Shown here: positions 1 to 9,237 of the stretch, in pieces | Numbering within the stretch: the first letter of the stretch is position 1 | How the letters are laid out: each line of letters starts with the position of its first letter | Origin: Methylobacter marinus A45 | GTDB lineage: Bacteria > Pseudomonadota > Gammaproteobacteria > Methylococcales > Methylomonadaceae | DNA length: 64,000 nt | NCBI RefSeq assembly: GCF_000383855.1 | Contig: NZ_KB912877.1 | Coordinates: 62,001-126,000 of the forward strand | Direction: 5' to 3' | Translations under genes and position numbers: made by a program | Notes under the pieces: generated by a model | What the model saw: the letters and a program-made list of their open reading frames with translations, nothing else | Databases searched by the model: none | Told to the model about the DNA's origin: nothing

Positions 1-181
1 TGTTGCCTCCATGCCTAATGTTAAAAAATAAAAAGAGATACGCATCAATGGGGTAACCACAGAATTCGGAAAAAATCGTACGCTAAGCCACGCACTTGAG
101 CCAAATTGATTGGAATTGATTAGTTCGAACCAACCGCACCGTCTTTAGTATAGTAATCTTCGCTCAAGCCTTGACCTATCT

Positions 182-826
182 TCAAAATGATTGCCGACCA
201 AATAATTCATCAAATGGCGTCATAATATGTGTACGGTAAGCTTTGCGTTGCGCTAAATCGTTGTACCAGCGACGTATATTGGGTACTGCGGGAGTCACAA
301 GCCCCATTTCAAAGTAACGGTATAAACAAGTTGCAACCGGAATATCACCCATTGAAAACCTATCACCAGCTATAAAAGCGTGGAGGCCTAGATGATTGTC
401 TAGGATTGAAAACAAGTATTCGCAACGTTGACTGGCTTTTTGTATTGCATCCTGATTTCTTAGCGGTTCTGGTGTGCGGTAATACCCCCAAAACAAGTCT
501 AGAAAGACTGGTTGCAGTGAGGCCAACTCCCAATCCATCCAACGCTCAGCAAGGGAGCGTTCGGCAGGCGCTTCTGCCCACAAAGATCCAGCGCTGTAAG
601 TTGCGCATAAATACCTTACTATGCTGTTGGATTCCCATATGGTGACATCGCTATCTAAAAGCACAGGAATACGGCCATTAGGATTCATTTCGATAAATTT
701 AGGATGATCGAGTCCACCAGTGCTGCCTCCGGCATCAATATGTTGGTGAGAAATTTTCAGTTCGCCCAAAGTCCATAAAACCTTTTGAACATTATAGGCA
801 TTGCGGCGGCCCAAAATTTTAATCAT
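182..826 (-). CDS. Glutathione S-transferase-like protein
   Basis: A 214-residue protein with a thioredoxin-like N-terminal half (about 1-80) and an all-helical C-terminal half, the usual GST size and layout. The glutathione-side motifs NPNGRIPVL (about 49-57) and ESNSIVRYL (about 65-73) are clear, as is the GDRFSMGDIP capping box in the C-terminal domain. The open frame extends 17 codons further upstream, but the ATG at 826 is preceded by GGAATAGAAGAA and matches where GSTs normally begin. The N-terminal motif reads GRRNAYNVQKV. Many relatives have Ser or Thr where this protein has Ala10, so activity may differ or be lost. The substrate cannot be inferred. It stands alone; no neighbour hints at a pathway. 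Confidence 0.85.
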   Translation of the reverse strand: MIKILGRRNAYNVQKVLWTLGELKISHQHIDAGGSTGGLDHPKFIEMNPNGRIPVLLDSDVTIWESNSIVRYLCATYSAGSLWAEAPAERSLAERWMDWELASLQPVFLDLFWGYYRTPEPLRNQDAIQKASQRCEYLFSILDNHLGLHAFIAGDRFSMGDIPVATCLYRYFEMGLVTPAVPNIRRWYNDLAQRKAYRTHIMTPFDELFGRQSF

Positions 827-1202
827 TTCTTCTATTCCATTTGAATTTCGATGCTTATAGTTATTCAGTAAAATCAAATAACTGTCTATTTGGATTATAC
901 CTTAACCAAGACGTCAGGCATGGGCTGAAAATTACGTCAGAATAGGATATGTTCCGGTGTTTTCTGACAAAACTCGCATAAATTCTTAAAGTTCAATCTG
1001 ACAGATTCAGTCTTAACGTACAATATTTCCCGAATACTGCGGCTACCCCTCAATGCAGTGTCCCGCTCAAGTGCAGAAGCGGCACCATGCCATTGACTAT
1101 AAACCTAATCCCTTGTTTCGCACTATTCAGCCCATCTTATGTTGATTTAGCTCGCAAATGGGACCTAATTCAGATCACGCCGCCATGCGCGACGCCGCCT
1201 TA
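827..1202. other. Intergenic region without recognised features
   Basis: About 375 bases between the GST-like gene and the HAD gene. I see no gene-like open frame, RNA gene or convincing terminator. It must contain the promoter of the minus-strand GST gene near its left end, but no clear -35/-10 pair stands out. Confidence 0.4.
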
Positions 1203-1865
1203 TCACCCCGCGTCCTTTGAATCAATAAGTTGGGTAAGAGTGAGCAATTGAGGCAGCTGCAACATATCGTCAAATAGCACTGCCTCTCCGGCTTTCCGCG
1301 GCGAGGTTTCGCCATTTCGCACATACCGGAATGCTCTCATGCCGGCTGCTGCGGCCGCCTCAATCCCCACATCACTATCTTCTATCACCGCGCATTGGCC
1401 AGGCATAAACCCCATCGCCTCGGCGGCATATTGGAATAACCCAGGCTCCGGCTTCCAAGAACCCATTTCATACGAACTGAAGAGGTTATCGCCAAAATAA
1501 GGTGCGAGGCCGCTGACTTGCAGCGCCTGACGGATTTTCAATGGCGGCCCGCTTGAGGCGATGCACTTAGGGAAGTTCATGACATCGAGCATTTCAAGAA
1601 CGCCGGGCATCGGCTTCAGTTCATGAGAGAAGAGTTCCGCCACACGCTGGCGATACTGTTGTTCAAAAGTATCAGGCAATGTCTGGCAGAGACGGCGCTC
1701 AAGATCGGCAAGAATTTGGGCCAATTTTTTGCCTCGGTACCGTTGGGTCAATGACACCACCGTCTCGTTCAACTGAGGAAGCAGATCGAGAAACGCTTGA
1801 TTGCACAGCCCCTCGCTATCGACGAGCGTACCGTCCAAATCAAATATGACGCAGATCCTGGGCAT
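1203..1865 (-). CDS. HAD-superfamily sugar-phosphatase-like hydrolase (YieH/GPH type)
   Basis: A 220-residue haloacid dehalogenase-like phosphatase, expected to be cytoplasmic. The nucleophile motif is DLDGT at residues 9-13 (Asp9 nucleophile, Asp11 acid/base). Motif II has Ser104 in CIASSGPP, motif III has Lys138 in WKPEPG, and motif IV is EDSDVG at about 162-167, which binds magnesium. A helical cap lies at about 17-90, as in beta-phosphoglucomutase and gluconate-phosphatase relatives. Overall it resembles E. coli YieH, a 6-phosphogluconate phosphatase, but the substrate is inferred only. Its ATG directly follows the stop of the transporter gene upstream (TAAATG), so the two are probably translationally coupled. 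Confidence 0.82.
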   Translation of the reverse strand: MPRICVIFDLDGTLVDSEGLCNQAFLDLLPQLNETVVSLTQRYRGKKLAQILADLERRLCQTLPDTFEQQYRQRVAELFSHELKPMPGVLEMLDVMNFPKCIASSGPPLKIRQALQVSGLAPYFGDNLFSSYEMGSWKPEPGLFQYAAEAMGFMPGQCAVIEDSDVGIEAAAAAGMRAFRYVRNGETSPRKAGEAVLFDDMLQLPQLLTLTQLIDSKDAG

Positions 1866-2792
1866 TTACCGAAATGTCCAACGCCGGCTTGGCCTAGTGT
1901 CAGAATTGGTGTTTACCTGCTGGACGAGTTGCAAAGACTGATTTCTCTTCTGCTCCCAAAGCAGGTTAATTAAGTTGCCTGCCATTATCAAGCCAGCACC
2001 CAAAACCAAAAACTCATCTACGCGCTCGCTGTAAAGTGCATACCCGACGAGCGCTATAAGTGGCAACCGGAGAAAATCCAAGGGCACCACCACCGATGCA
2101 TCTGCCAAGGAAAGAGCTCGCACCATACAGTAGTGCGCGCTGAGCCCCGTAATGCCGACCACAATCAACCAGGGCCACTGCGCTGCTGCGGGAGTGACCC
2201 AATTAAAGACTGCAGGGACTAAACCCAGAGGAAGTTGAATCAACATCATGTAAAAGAGGATGCATAGCGGCGTGTCCTGCTCTGCCAGTTTCTTAGTCAG
2301 CGTATGAGAAAGACCATACGCAAAGGCGCCGGACAGCATGACAAAGGCGGCTGGATGCACCACAGACCAACCGGGACGGAGGATAACGACGACGCCGGTT
2401 ATGCCGAGGGCAATGGCTAGCAGCCGAGTCGCGCTGATGCGCTCATTCAGAAGAAGCACCGCAAATATCATTGTCCAAAGAGGCACGGTGAACTCAATAG
2501 CAAACACCGCGGCCAGTGGAATAAGGGCAATAGCATAGAACCAACCGAACTGCCCACCGAAGTGAACAAGGTTACGAGCAAAATGCGTTTTTATATTCCG
2601 CACTGAGACCTGCGTCCAGCCCACTCTTGTGAGTATGGCCGAGATAACTAGCAAACCGATAAAGCTGCGGATGGCTAGAAGCTGGAACGTGCCAAAATCA
2701 GCTGAGAGCTCGCGTACCGCCACGGCCATTGCGGAAAACGAGATCAACGCACCAGCCATCCAAGCGGCGGCAATAACTACTGAGTGGCGCAT
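1866..2792 (-). CDS. EamA/DMT-family inner-membrane transporter
   Basis: A 308-residue, very hydrophobic protein with about ten membrane segments arranged as two EamA repeats, typical of the drug/metabolite transporter superfamily. The first repeat starts at the N-terminus (AAWMAGALISFSAMAVAV). The second starts near residue 150 (AAFVMLSGAFAYGLSHTL). A short basic tail follows the last helix. The substrate is unknown; family members export amino acids, sugars or metabolites. It abuts the downstream HAD gene and is probably the first gene of a two-gene operon. The insertion-sequence end at 2827 lies only 34 bases upstream of its start codon, so its native promoter has probably been replaced or altered. 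Confidence 0.85.
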   Translation of the reverse strand: MRHSVVIAAAWMAGALISFSAMAVAVRELSADFGTFQLLAIRSFIGLLVISAILTRVGWTQVSVRNIKTHFARNLVHFGGQFGWFYAIALIPLAAVFAIEFTVPLWTMIFAVLLLNERISATRLLAIALGITGVVVILRPGWSVVHPAAFVMLSGAFAYGLSHTLTKKLAEQDTPLCILFYMMLIQLPLGLVPAVFNWVTPAAAQWPWLIVVGITGLSAHYCMVRALSLADASVVVPLDFLRLPLIALVGYALYSERVDEFLVLGAGLIMAGNLINLLWEQKRNQSLQLVQQVNTNSDTRPSRRWTFR

Positions 2793-2826
2793 AAGAGAAT
2801 TGTTCCTTCATTGATCTAATGTTAAA

Positions 2827-3331
2827 TGTGAATTAAGAGCTGGTTCGTAAAAAATTCCAGAAAAACAGAGCCGCCGCGAGCTTGCCGAAGACGTGCACCA
2901 TCAGTCCATTGTAAGAGCGTACTTTACTGACACATTCGATACCTGTTTTTTCTTCAACCCAGGCAAATAACGCTTCAATCGGCTGGCGAACGCGAGAAAC
3001 CGCGGTGGACAGCCATTGATCCTGCGGCTCCAGAAAGTGTTGCTTTTTTGTTTTTTAACCGGTGTCAGGATAGTCAGATTCTGGGGCTGCCTGACGGCAT
3101 CGGCATCGGGCCGCTGATAAGCTTTATCGCCGTACAGATCCTGGTCATGCACGTACGGACGAATCTGATCCAGCACCTTGCCATCATGAATGCTGGCGCC
3201 CCTCATCCCAATATATTCAGGTGCCGGCAAGCTGCCCGGTTGACGGCTGCCGATCACATGCACACGCACGCCATAATAGTACAGCTTCTTGGTGGCACGA
3301 TAGCCTGAGTTCGCCAGTTCCTTGCAGAGCC
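2827..3331 (-). mobile_element. Left truncated IS copy: C-terminal DDE transposase remnant
   Basis: This is the 3' part of a DDE transposase (IS982/IS4-like by appearance, family not certain). Reading on the minus strand, ATKKLYYYGVRVHVIGSRQ, PEYIGMRGASIHDGKVLDQ and DLYGDKAYQRPDADA are recognisable. After a poly-A tract near 3045 the frame shifts. The true continuation (WLSTAVSRVRQPIEALFAW, then VRSYNGLMVHVFGKLAAAL) is in another frame and ends at a TAA near 2833. The N-terminal half is missing: the fragment begins exactly at the 3' end of the RND pump gene. The end sequence, starting TGTGAATTAAGAGCTGG, recurs in inverted orientation at 50355-50371, where a second copy of the same transposase tail lies. 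Confidence 0.8.
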
Positions 3332-6300
3332 TCATTTTCGCCCCAGCACGGCATAACAGACCGGCGTCAAGATCAGGCTGGCCGCCATGCCTAGCAGCAG
3401 GCCGGCCGACAGGGACAATGTCATCGGAATCAGGAACTGGGCCTGGGGACTGGTTTCCAGCAGCGTGGGCAGAAAACCCGCAAAGTTGGTCAGGAACGCC
3501 AGCAGAATCGGCCGAAAACGTGCCGTGCAGGCCTCGCTGATCAGATCAGCCACCGGCAGTTCGGAATCGCCGCGTTCCCGGATGTAATCGAGCAATACCA
3601 AGCTGTCGTTCACGACCACGCCGCTGGCCGCGATCATGCCAACCAGGGATTCCATGGACAGCGGCAAGCCGGCCAGCCAGTGCGCCAGCACCGCGCCGCA
3701 CCAGGCCACTGGCGCAGCCAATAGAAATATCAGCGGCTTCAGGTAAGACCGGAACGGCACGGCGATTAGGGCGTAAATCACGACCAGCGCGATAAAGGTA
3801 TTGAGGCCCAGCGTTTCGGCCATCGCTTCCTGCTCCAGGCGGTCCTGCCCAATGCTGACATTCAAGCCCGGAAAACGCTGCTTCAGCTCCTTGAGATCCC
3901 TTTCTTCCAAGGCCGCATAAATCGCGTTGACGTCGGCCTGTCTGGGATCGACCCGCGCCTGCACTTTGAGCACGCGGTGGCGGTCCTGCCGGATCAGCTT
4001 GGCGTAGCCGGGCGTCGGCGTCACCGTCGCCAGGGATCCCAGCGGCGCCGAATCGCCACTGGCGAGGCTGACCGGCAAGGTCCGTAAATTCTCCAGTGAT
4101 TGCCGTTCCTCGCGCGGATAGCGCACCATCACCTTGACTTCGCTGCGGCCGCGCTGCAAGCGGTGGACCTCCTCCCCGTAATAGCCGTAACGGACCTGCT
4201 CGGCCAGATCCTCGAGCCGCAAGCCCAGCCGCTCGGCCTCCGGCTTCAGGTTCAGGCGGATTTCGGGCTTGCCCGGCTCGTTTGAGTCAACGACGTCGTA
4301 AACGCCGGGATAGGCGGCCAGCCAGCTCTTGAGCAGTTCCGCGGCGGGCGCCAGCATAGCGGGATCGGCGGCCCCCAGATCCAGCTCGATGTCGTAAGGC
4401 ACATCGCCTTCCTTGTACAGAAAATCGATCTTGGCGCGCCCTATGTCGCCGATGCGCCTGCGCCACTGGCGCACGAATTCGTCAACAACGATGCGCTTGC
4501 GGCCTTCCTCCGAAAGCTCGATCCAGAACCCGGCGTCATGCTCCCAGATCAGCGTTTCCAGGCCGATGACGACGCCAGGCTTGTCGGGCTGCTGCGCGTC
4601 CAGTTCCCTGCGCAAATCGAATAATGCCCGCTCGACCTGCGCGGACAGCTTGCGGACTTCATTGTAGGGCGCGCTCTGGGGCACGGTCAGGTTGACCCAG
4701 AAACTGTCCTTGGTGACATCGGGATTAAGCGACTGGCGGACGCGGTCGCTCATGACCAGCGCCAGACTGATCATGAGCAGCACCATGAAGCAGGCGATGG
4801 TCAGGTAACGCCACTCCAGCGCCTGGTTCAGCAGCGGCCGGTAGAACCGGTCTACGAACCGCTCCAGCCCTGCGTTCAGCCAGTCCCGCAGCCGCTCCAG
4901 CCGGGAAGGCGCGCCTCGGCGGACAGATGCATGAGCCAGATGCGCGGGCAAGATCAGCATGGCTTCGACCAGCGAAAAAACCAGCGTCAGCATCATCACC
5001 AGACAAATCGGGCGCATCATCTGGCCGGCCCAGCCCGGCAGAAACAGCCCCGGCAGGAAAGCCGTCAGCGCCACCATGACCGCCAGCACCACCGGCAGCG
5101 CCACCTCGCGTACGCCGAAAATCGTCGCGGCCAGGCTTGAAGCATGAGCACCGCTGATCTGATGCGCGTGCACGTTCTCGCCGATGATAATGGCATCGTC
5201 CACCAGTATACCCATGGCCAGCAGAAAGCCGAACAGCGACAGCATGTTCAGCGATACATCGAATGCCGGCATCAGCCAGAGCGCGCCGAAAATCGAGGTC
5301 AGGATGCCGGCGCCGGCCCACAGTGCCACGCGCAGGCGCAGAAACAGGGTCAGCACGATGCAGACCAGCGCGAATCCGCTCAGGCCGTCCTCGACCAATG
5401 TCCTGACCCGCTCGTCGTAAGCCTGGGAATCGTCCCACCAGGTGATGAGCGCCAGCCCTTCCGGCAGTTTCGGCCGCATCTCGGCGATATAGTCCTTGAC
5501 GCGCCTGGCGACGGCCACGGTATCGTGCTCGGAGTGAATTTCCCAACCCTGCGCGGTCTCGCCGTTGTGATGCCATTCCGACAGGCGCTCTTCCAGGCCG
5601 TCCTTGATCCGGGCGACCGCATCGAGCCGAAGCCGCGTGCCGTCCGGCTCGGCCCTGAGCACCAGCGCGCCGATGGCGGCCGCATCCGACGCCTTGCCTT
5701 TGACTCGCAGCAACAGTTCGCCGTTCGGTGTCTTGACCAGTCCTCCAGGCAGATCCAGCGAAGCCCGGCGCACGGCCTCGGCAATATCATGCAGAGACAG
5801 GCGATACTGGCGCAGTTTTTCGGCCGATACCTCGATAGCGATCTCATAGGGAATGTCGTTGTAATTGAGCGCCTTGGTGACGCCGGGAATGGCCGCCAGC
5901 TCTTCCTGTATGCGGTCGCCGAGATGCTTCAGGGTCAGCGGGTCGGTCGGCCCGTGCAGCGCTACCCAGATGACGCCGTCGTCGTTGGCGCGGGAAGCCT
6001 CCTGCACCTCGATCTTCTCCAGGCCCTTCGGCAAGCGCTGTATCGCCTGGATGCGCCCGCGCAGCGTGCTCATCATGACTTCCTTGTCATGGTTGGGCAG
6101 TATCGAGACCATGACCCGGCACCGGCCTTCCCAGATTTCGGTATTCAGGCGCTTGACGCCCGGCACATCATAAATCGCCTCTTCGATGCGCACGCACACC
6201 GACTCCTCGATTTCCAGCGGCCCGGCGCCCGGATAATGCGCCATAACCTCGATCTGGTGCGGCTTGAAGCGCGGGAACACTTCGGTGTCTGTGGTCCTGA

Positions 6301-6406
6301 GGCCGTACAGGCCGCCGATGACGATCAGCAGCATCAGCAGATTGGCCGCCACGGGATTGGATGCGAACCAGGCGATCAGCCCGGAAGGCTGGCGGGATGA
6401 CATCAT
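3332..6406 (-). CDS. RND-family efflux pump, inner-membrane permease
   Basis: A 1024-residue proton-driven exporter of the AcrB/hydrophobe-amphiphile type, the normal length for the family. A first membrane helix lies at about 11-33. A large periplasmic loop follows, then a helix bundle starting near residue 335 with the conserved GILVDDAIIIGENV segment near 395-410. The second half repeats this layout, ending with the NDSLVLLDYIRERG segment and the last helices (SAGLLLGMAASLILTPVCY). The gene overlaps the adaptor gene by 4 bases (ATGA), as expected in an RND operon. Its stop codon sits where the IS fragment begins, so the last few codons may be altered. The substrate is unknown. Export of the locus's peptide product is possible, but a general drug or solvent pump is equally plausible. 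Confidence 0.92.
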   Translation of the reverse strand: MMSSRQPSGLIAWFASNPVAANLLMLLIVIGGLYGLRTTDTEVFPRFKPHQIEVMAHYPGAGPLEIEESVCVRIEEAIYDVPGVKRLNTEIWEGRCRVMVSILPNHDKEVMMSTLRGRIQAIQRLPKGLEKIEVQEASRANDDGVIWVALHGPTDPLTLKHLGDRIQEELAAIPGVTKALNYNDIPYEIAIEVSAEKLRQYRLSLHDIAEAVRRASLDLPGGLVKTPNGELLLRVKGKASDAAAIGALVLRAEPDGTRLRLDAVARIKDGLEERLSEWHHNGETAQGWEIHSEHDTVAVARRVKDYIAEMRPKLPEGLALITWWDDSQAYDERVRTLVEDGLSGFALVCIVLTLFLRLRVALWAGAGILTSIFGALWLMPAFDVSLNMLSLFGFLLAMGILVDDAIIIGENVHAHQISGAHASSLAATIFGVREVALPVVLAVMVALTAFLPGLFLPGWAGQMMRPICLVMMLTLVFSLVEAMLILPAHLAHASVRRGAPSRLERLRDWLNAGLERFVDRFYRPLLNQALEWRYLTIACFMVLLMISLALVMSDRVRQSLNPDVTKDSFWVNLTVPQSAPYNEVRKLSAQVERALFDLRRELDAQQPDKPGVVIGLETLIWEHDAGFWIELSEEGRKRIVVDEFVRQWRRRIGDIGRAKIDFLYKEGDVPYDIELDLGAADPAMLAPAAELLKSWLAAYPGVYDVVDSNEPGKPEIRLNLKPEAERLGLRLEDLAEQVRYGYYGEEVHRLQRGRSEVKVMVRYPREERQSLENLRTLPVSLASGDSAPLGSLATVTPTPGYAKLIRQDRHRVLKVQARVDPRQADVNAIYAALEERDLKELKQRFPGLNVSIGQDRLEQEAMAETLGLNTFIALVVIYALIAVPFRSYLKPLIFLLAAPVAWCGAVLAHWLAGLPLSMESLVGMIAASGVVVNDSLVLLDYIRERGDSELPVADLISEACTARFRPILLAFLTNFAGFLPTLLETSPQAQFLIPMTLSLSAGLLLGMAASLILTPVCYAVLGRK

Positions 6407-7599
6407 CGGGCGGCCGTCCTGGACGGCTCGGCCGGCGGATTCGGATCCACCTTGACCAGCATGCCTTCAACGGGCACCTGAACGCCCGAAACGATGACGC
6501 GGTCGCCGGCATTGAGCCCGCCAGCCACGAGAATGCGGTCCGACTCAGTGCGGATCACACTCAACCGGCGGATGCGCAGGCGCTGTTCGCTGTCGACCAG
6601 CAGCGCCTCTTGGGCGGCATTGAGCGCCGTCGGCGGCAGGACGAACAGGTTGCGCATTTCCCTGCCCTGCAGGACCGCCTTGACGAACAGGCCGGCCAGC
6701 AGCGGCGGCTGGCTGTCTTTTTGCGCATACGGGGCCGGCACTTCCGCGACCGCATAGAACTGCCCGTTGGTCCCGTCCAGCATCCCCTCCGTGCGCACGA
6801 TACGGCCTTCCCAGGATCGGGCCGCGCCGGCGAAATCGGCCGTCAACGTGACTTTGACATGTTGCGCGGGCGTGCTGCGGCCCGTGCCCAGCGGCAAGTC
6901 CAGAAAGGCGAGCTGATCGGTGGACAGCGGCAGGCGGACTTCGGCCGCATCGATGGAATACAGGTGCGCGAGCTTTTCGCCGGGCTGGACATACTGGCCC
7001 ACGCCCATGTGCCGGGCATGCACGATGCCGGCGAACGGCGCGCGCAGTTCGCATCGGCTGCGTCTGAGACGGGCCTTGGCCCGGTCGGCTTCGGCCGCCT
7101 TGAGCTTGGCGCGCGCTTCCGCCAGCTGCGGTTCGCGCATGGCCAGCGGCGTGGGCTGTCCGTCGCCCAAGGCGCGCCATTCGTCATGCGCCTGCTCGGC
7201 CTGGGCCTCTTCCATCGCCAGTTGCCGCCGGGCTTCGGCGATCCGCGCCTCGGCTTCCGCGATCGCAAGATCGTAATCGCGCGGGTCGATGGCGGCCAAC
7301 AGCTCATCCTTGGCGAAGGCGCCGCCGGTGAAAAAAACCGGATTCAGGTGAACGATCTTGCCGGCCACTTCCGGCACCAGATCGATCTCCATTCGGGGCC
7401 TGACGACGCCCTGGGAGTCAATGTTCAGCCGTACCGTTTGCGGCTCGGCCCGGATGACAGTGACCCGCGGCGGTTCGGCCTTGGCTGGCTGCTGTTCCAG
7501 GGATGGCTTGTAAGCGACGATACCCCAGGCCGATGCGATGCCTATGGCCAGCACCACGACGGGCAGCAGGATTTTCAGAAATTTTGTCGACCTCATCAA
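6403..7599 (-). CDS. RND periplasmic adaptor (membrane fusion) protein
   Basis: A 398-residue membrane fusion protein that links the inner-membrane RND pump to the outer-membrane channel. It has one N-terminal membrane anchor (FLKILLPVVVLAIGIASAWG, about 7-26). A lipoyl-type half-motif follows (VVRPRMEIDLVPEVAGKIV, about 65-83), then a charged alpha-helical hairpin rich in Ala, Glu and Arg (about 115-190), the second lipoyl half (FAGIVHARHMGVGQYV), and beta-barrel and membrane-proximal domains with GDRVIVSGVQVPVEGM near the end. It overlaps the channel gene upstream and the pump gene downstream by 4 bases each, so all three proteins are translated from one message. Confidence 0.92.
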   Translation of the reverse strand: MMRSTKFLKILLPVVVLAIGIASAWGIVAYKPSLEQQPAKAEPPRVTVIRAEPQTVRLNIDSQGVVRPRMEIDLVPEVAGKIVHLNPVFFTGGAFAKDELLAAIDPRDYDLAIAEAEARIAEARRQLAMEEAQAEQAHDEWRALGDGQPTPLAMREPQLAEARAKLKAAEADRAKARLRRSRCELRAPFAGIVHARHMGVGQYVQPGEKLAHLYSIDAAEVRLPLSTDQLAFLDLPLGTGRSTPAQHVKVTLTADFAGAARSWEGRIVRTEGMLDGTNGQFYAVAEVPAPYAQKDSQPPLLAGLFVKAVLQGREMRNLFVLPPTALNAAQEALLVDSEQRLRIRRLSVIRTESDRILVAGGLNAGDRVIVSGVQVPVEGMLVKVDPNPPAEPSRTAAR

Positions 7600-8957
7600 A
7601 TGCCGCCCCCCAGCGCCAGATACAGGTTAATGCGGTTGCTGAGCAGTTGCCGCCTGACCGTCAGATAGGCGCTCTGCGCGTTCAGGGTGCTGCGATAGCT
7701 GTCGAGCAGGGTCAAAATCTCGATCAGTCCCTGGCGATACGAATACACGGCGAGCTTGCGGCTGGCCTCCGTCTGCTCGACGGCTTCCTTGAGCGCCTGC
7801 TCCTGCTCCCGCAGCCAGCGTTCGGCGGCCAGCGCCTGCTCCACTTCCCGGAACGCGTTCAGCGCCGTGCCGCGGTACCGGTTCAGCGCCTCATCCGTGA
7901 GCGCCTCGTTCAGCCGGATGTCGCCTTTCAGACGGCCGCCGGTAAACAAAGGTTGCACCAATCCCAGGGCAAAGTTCCAGGCGGCGGCGCGCGGGTCGGC
8001 CAGATCCGTCAGGGCCGGACTGCTGGTGCCGCCGTTCGCTGTCAGGGTGATTCGCGGCAACAACGCCTTTTTCGCGCTTTCCACGCGATAATCCATCGCC
8101 CGCAGCCGCGCGAAAGCGGCGATGATGTCGGGCCGCCGCTCCAGCAGCTCGGATGGCAGTCCTGCCGGTATTGCGGCCGGCGGCGCCGGCAGATTTGAAT
8201 TTTCCTTCAATAAGCCGCCCGGATAGCGCCCCAGCAGCAATTCCAACTGCTTCGTGCTGTTCTGCGCCTGATTGCGCGCCTGTGCCAGCTGCGCTTCGGC
8301 ATTCGCCAGATCAGTCAGCGCCAGACGCAAATCCAGGCCGCGCGTCAGGCCTCGCGCGAAGCGCCCGCGCACCAGCTCGACGATGGTCTGGCGGTCGCGG
8401 ATCGACTGCGCCGCCACGTCGGCCTGCTGGCGCGCCTCGGCCAGTTCGAAATAGGTCTGGGCCGTGCGCGCGGCCAGAGACAGGCGGGCGCCGTCAAAGT
8501 CGGCCTGCGTGGCATCGGCTTCCTGCTCGGCCGCCCGCTGCGCCGCGCGGATGCGGCCCCAGACATCGAGTTCCCAGCTCAGATTGAACAAGGCGTCGAA
8601 TGAACCGGACTCGGCAGTCTCGAAATCCTTCTCGCGGTTGACGTCCGTTATGAAAAACAGCTGCGGCCAGCGTGCGGACCCTTCGATCAGCGACTGCTCA
8701 CGCGCGGCCTTCACACGGGCTGCCGCCGCCTTCAGATCGTAATTGCCGTACAAGGCTTCCCTGACCAGGCGGGACAGTGCCGGATCATTGAAATCCCCCA
8801 GCCATTGTTCGGCTACCGGACCCTTGGGGCCGCTGGCCGTGCTCCAATGGGATGGCACCGACCCCCCCACATCGGTGGAATGGCGCTCCGGTGTATCGCT
8901 GCATGCATCCAGAAGCAATGCCGTCAACAAGGCTGAGATGCTTGTCTTTTTACTCAT
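7596..8957 (-). CDS. Outer-membrane efflux lipoprotein, TolC/NodT family
   Basis: A 453-residue outer-membrane channel, the first gene of the three-gene RND operon. The N-terminus is a lipoprotein signal peptide (KKTSISALLTALLLDAC) with Cys19 as the likely lipidation site. Two long TolC-like repeats rich in Ala, Arg, Glu and Gln follow, each ending in a segment of the type seen in NodT/OprM proteins (SWELDVWGRIRAAQRAAEQ near 120-138; FALGLVQPLFTGGRLKGDI near 325-343). The final ten residues end in a beta-strand-like tail. The two matched palindromes at 9008 and 9050 lie just upstream and probably control the operon. Confidence 0.92.
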   Translation of the reverse strand: MSKKTSISALLTALLLDACSDTPERHSTDVGGSVPSHWSTASGPKGPVAEQWLGDFNDPALSRLVREALYGNYDLKAAAARVKAAREQSLIEGSARWPQLFFITDVNREKDFETAESGSFDALFNLSWELDVWGRIRAAQRAAEQEADATQADFDGARLSLAARTAQTYFELAEARQQADVAAQSIRDRQTIVELVRGRFARGLTRGLDLRLALTDLANAEAQLAQARNQAQNSTKQLELLLGRYPGGLLKENSNLPAPPAAIPAGLPSELLERRPDIIAAFARLRAMDYRVESAKKALLPRITLTANGGTSSPALTDLADPRAAAWNFALGLVQPLFTGGRLKGDIRLNEALTDEALNRYRGTALNAFREVEQALAAERWLREQEQALKEAVEQTEASRKLAVYSYRQGLIEILTLLDSYRSTLNAQSAYLTVRRQLLSNRINLYLALGGGI

Positions 8958-9007
8958 GCTCGCCTGCCGACCTATGGATGAGGACAGATGCCGAATACAT
9001 CATGTAA

Positions 9008-9024
9008 GGTACGCATCGCGTACC
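9008..9024. promoter_or_regulatory. Operator-like palindrome 1 upstream of the RND operon
   Basis: GGTACGCATCGCGTACC is a perfect inverted repeat: 7-bp arms around a 3-bp centre. It sits 51 bases upstream of the first codon of the outer-membrane channel gene. Size and symmetry fit a TetR-family repressor site, the usual regulator type for RND pumps, but no tetR-like gene is visible nearby. Confidence 0.6.
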
Positions 9025-9049
9025 GTTTTTCTATCCCGAGCCTAACAAA

Positions 9050-9066
9050 GGTACACAGTTCGTACC
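9050..9066. promoter_or_regulatory. Operator-like palindrome 2 upstream of the RND operon
   Basis: GGTACACAGTTCGTACC has the same 17-bp frame as the site at 9008, with identical GGTAC/GTACC outer arms. The centres of the two sites are 42 bp apart, four turns of the helix, so two dimers would bind the same DNA face. This supports a real tandem operator rather than a chance repeat. Confidence 0.58.
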
Positions 9067-9237
9067 CTGTAACAGTTGTGGAGGTGGTCTTAATCGCCCA
9101 TTGGACAAATGAACTCATCTTTATATTTTCATCATTCTCACCGTCCACATGAACATAGCTCCATACTGAGGTGCAGGCATGACGCATATCCAGCATTCGC
9201 TTTGGCAGGCGCATAGGCTTTCCGTAAAACATGTAGA

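Noticed and set aside
5144-6400. A 418-codon open frame on the plus strand
   Set aside because: It lies entirely opposite the RND permease gene, in GC-rich DNA where antisense frames stay open by codon bias. It has no recognisable domain and is very rich in Gln, Arg and His.
6361-7668. A 435-codon open frame on the plus strand
   Set aside because: It is antisense to the adaptor gene of the RND operon, with low-complexity composition and no motifs.
8972-9232. An 86-codon minus-strand frame between the RND operon and exbD
   Set aside because: It runs across both operator-like palindromes, has no ribosome site and no recognisable domain, so a regulator gene is not supported.
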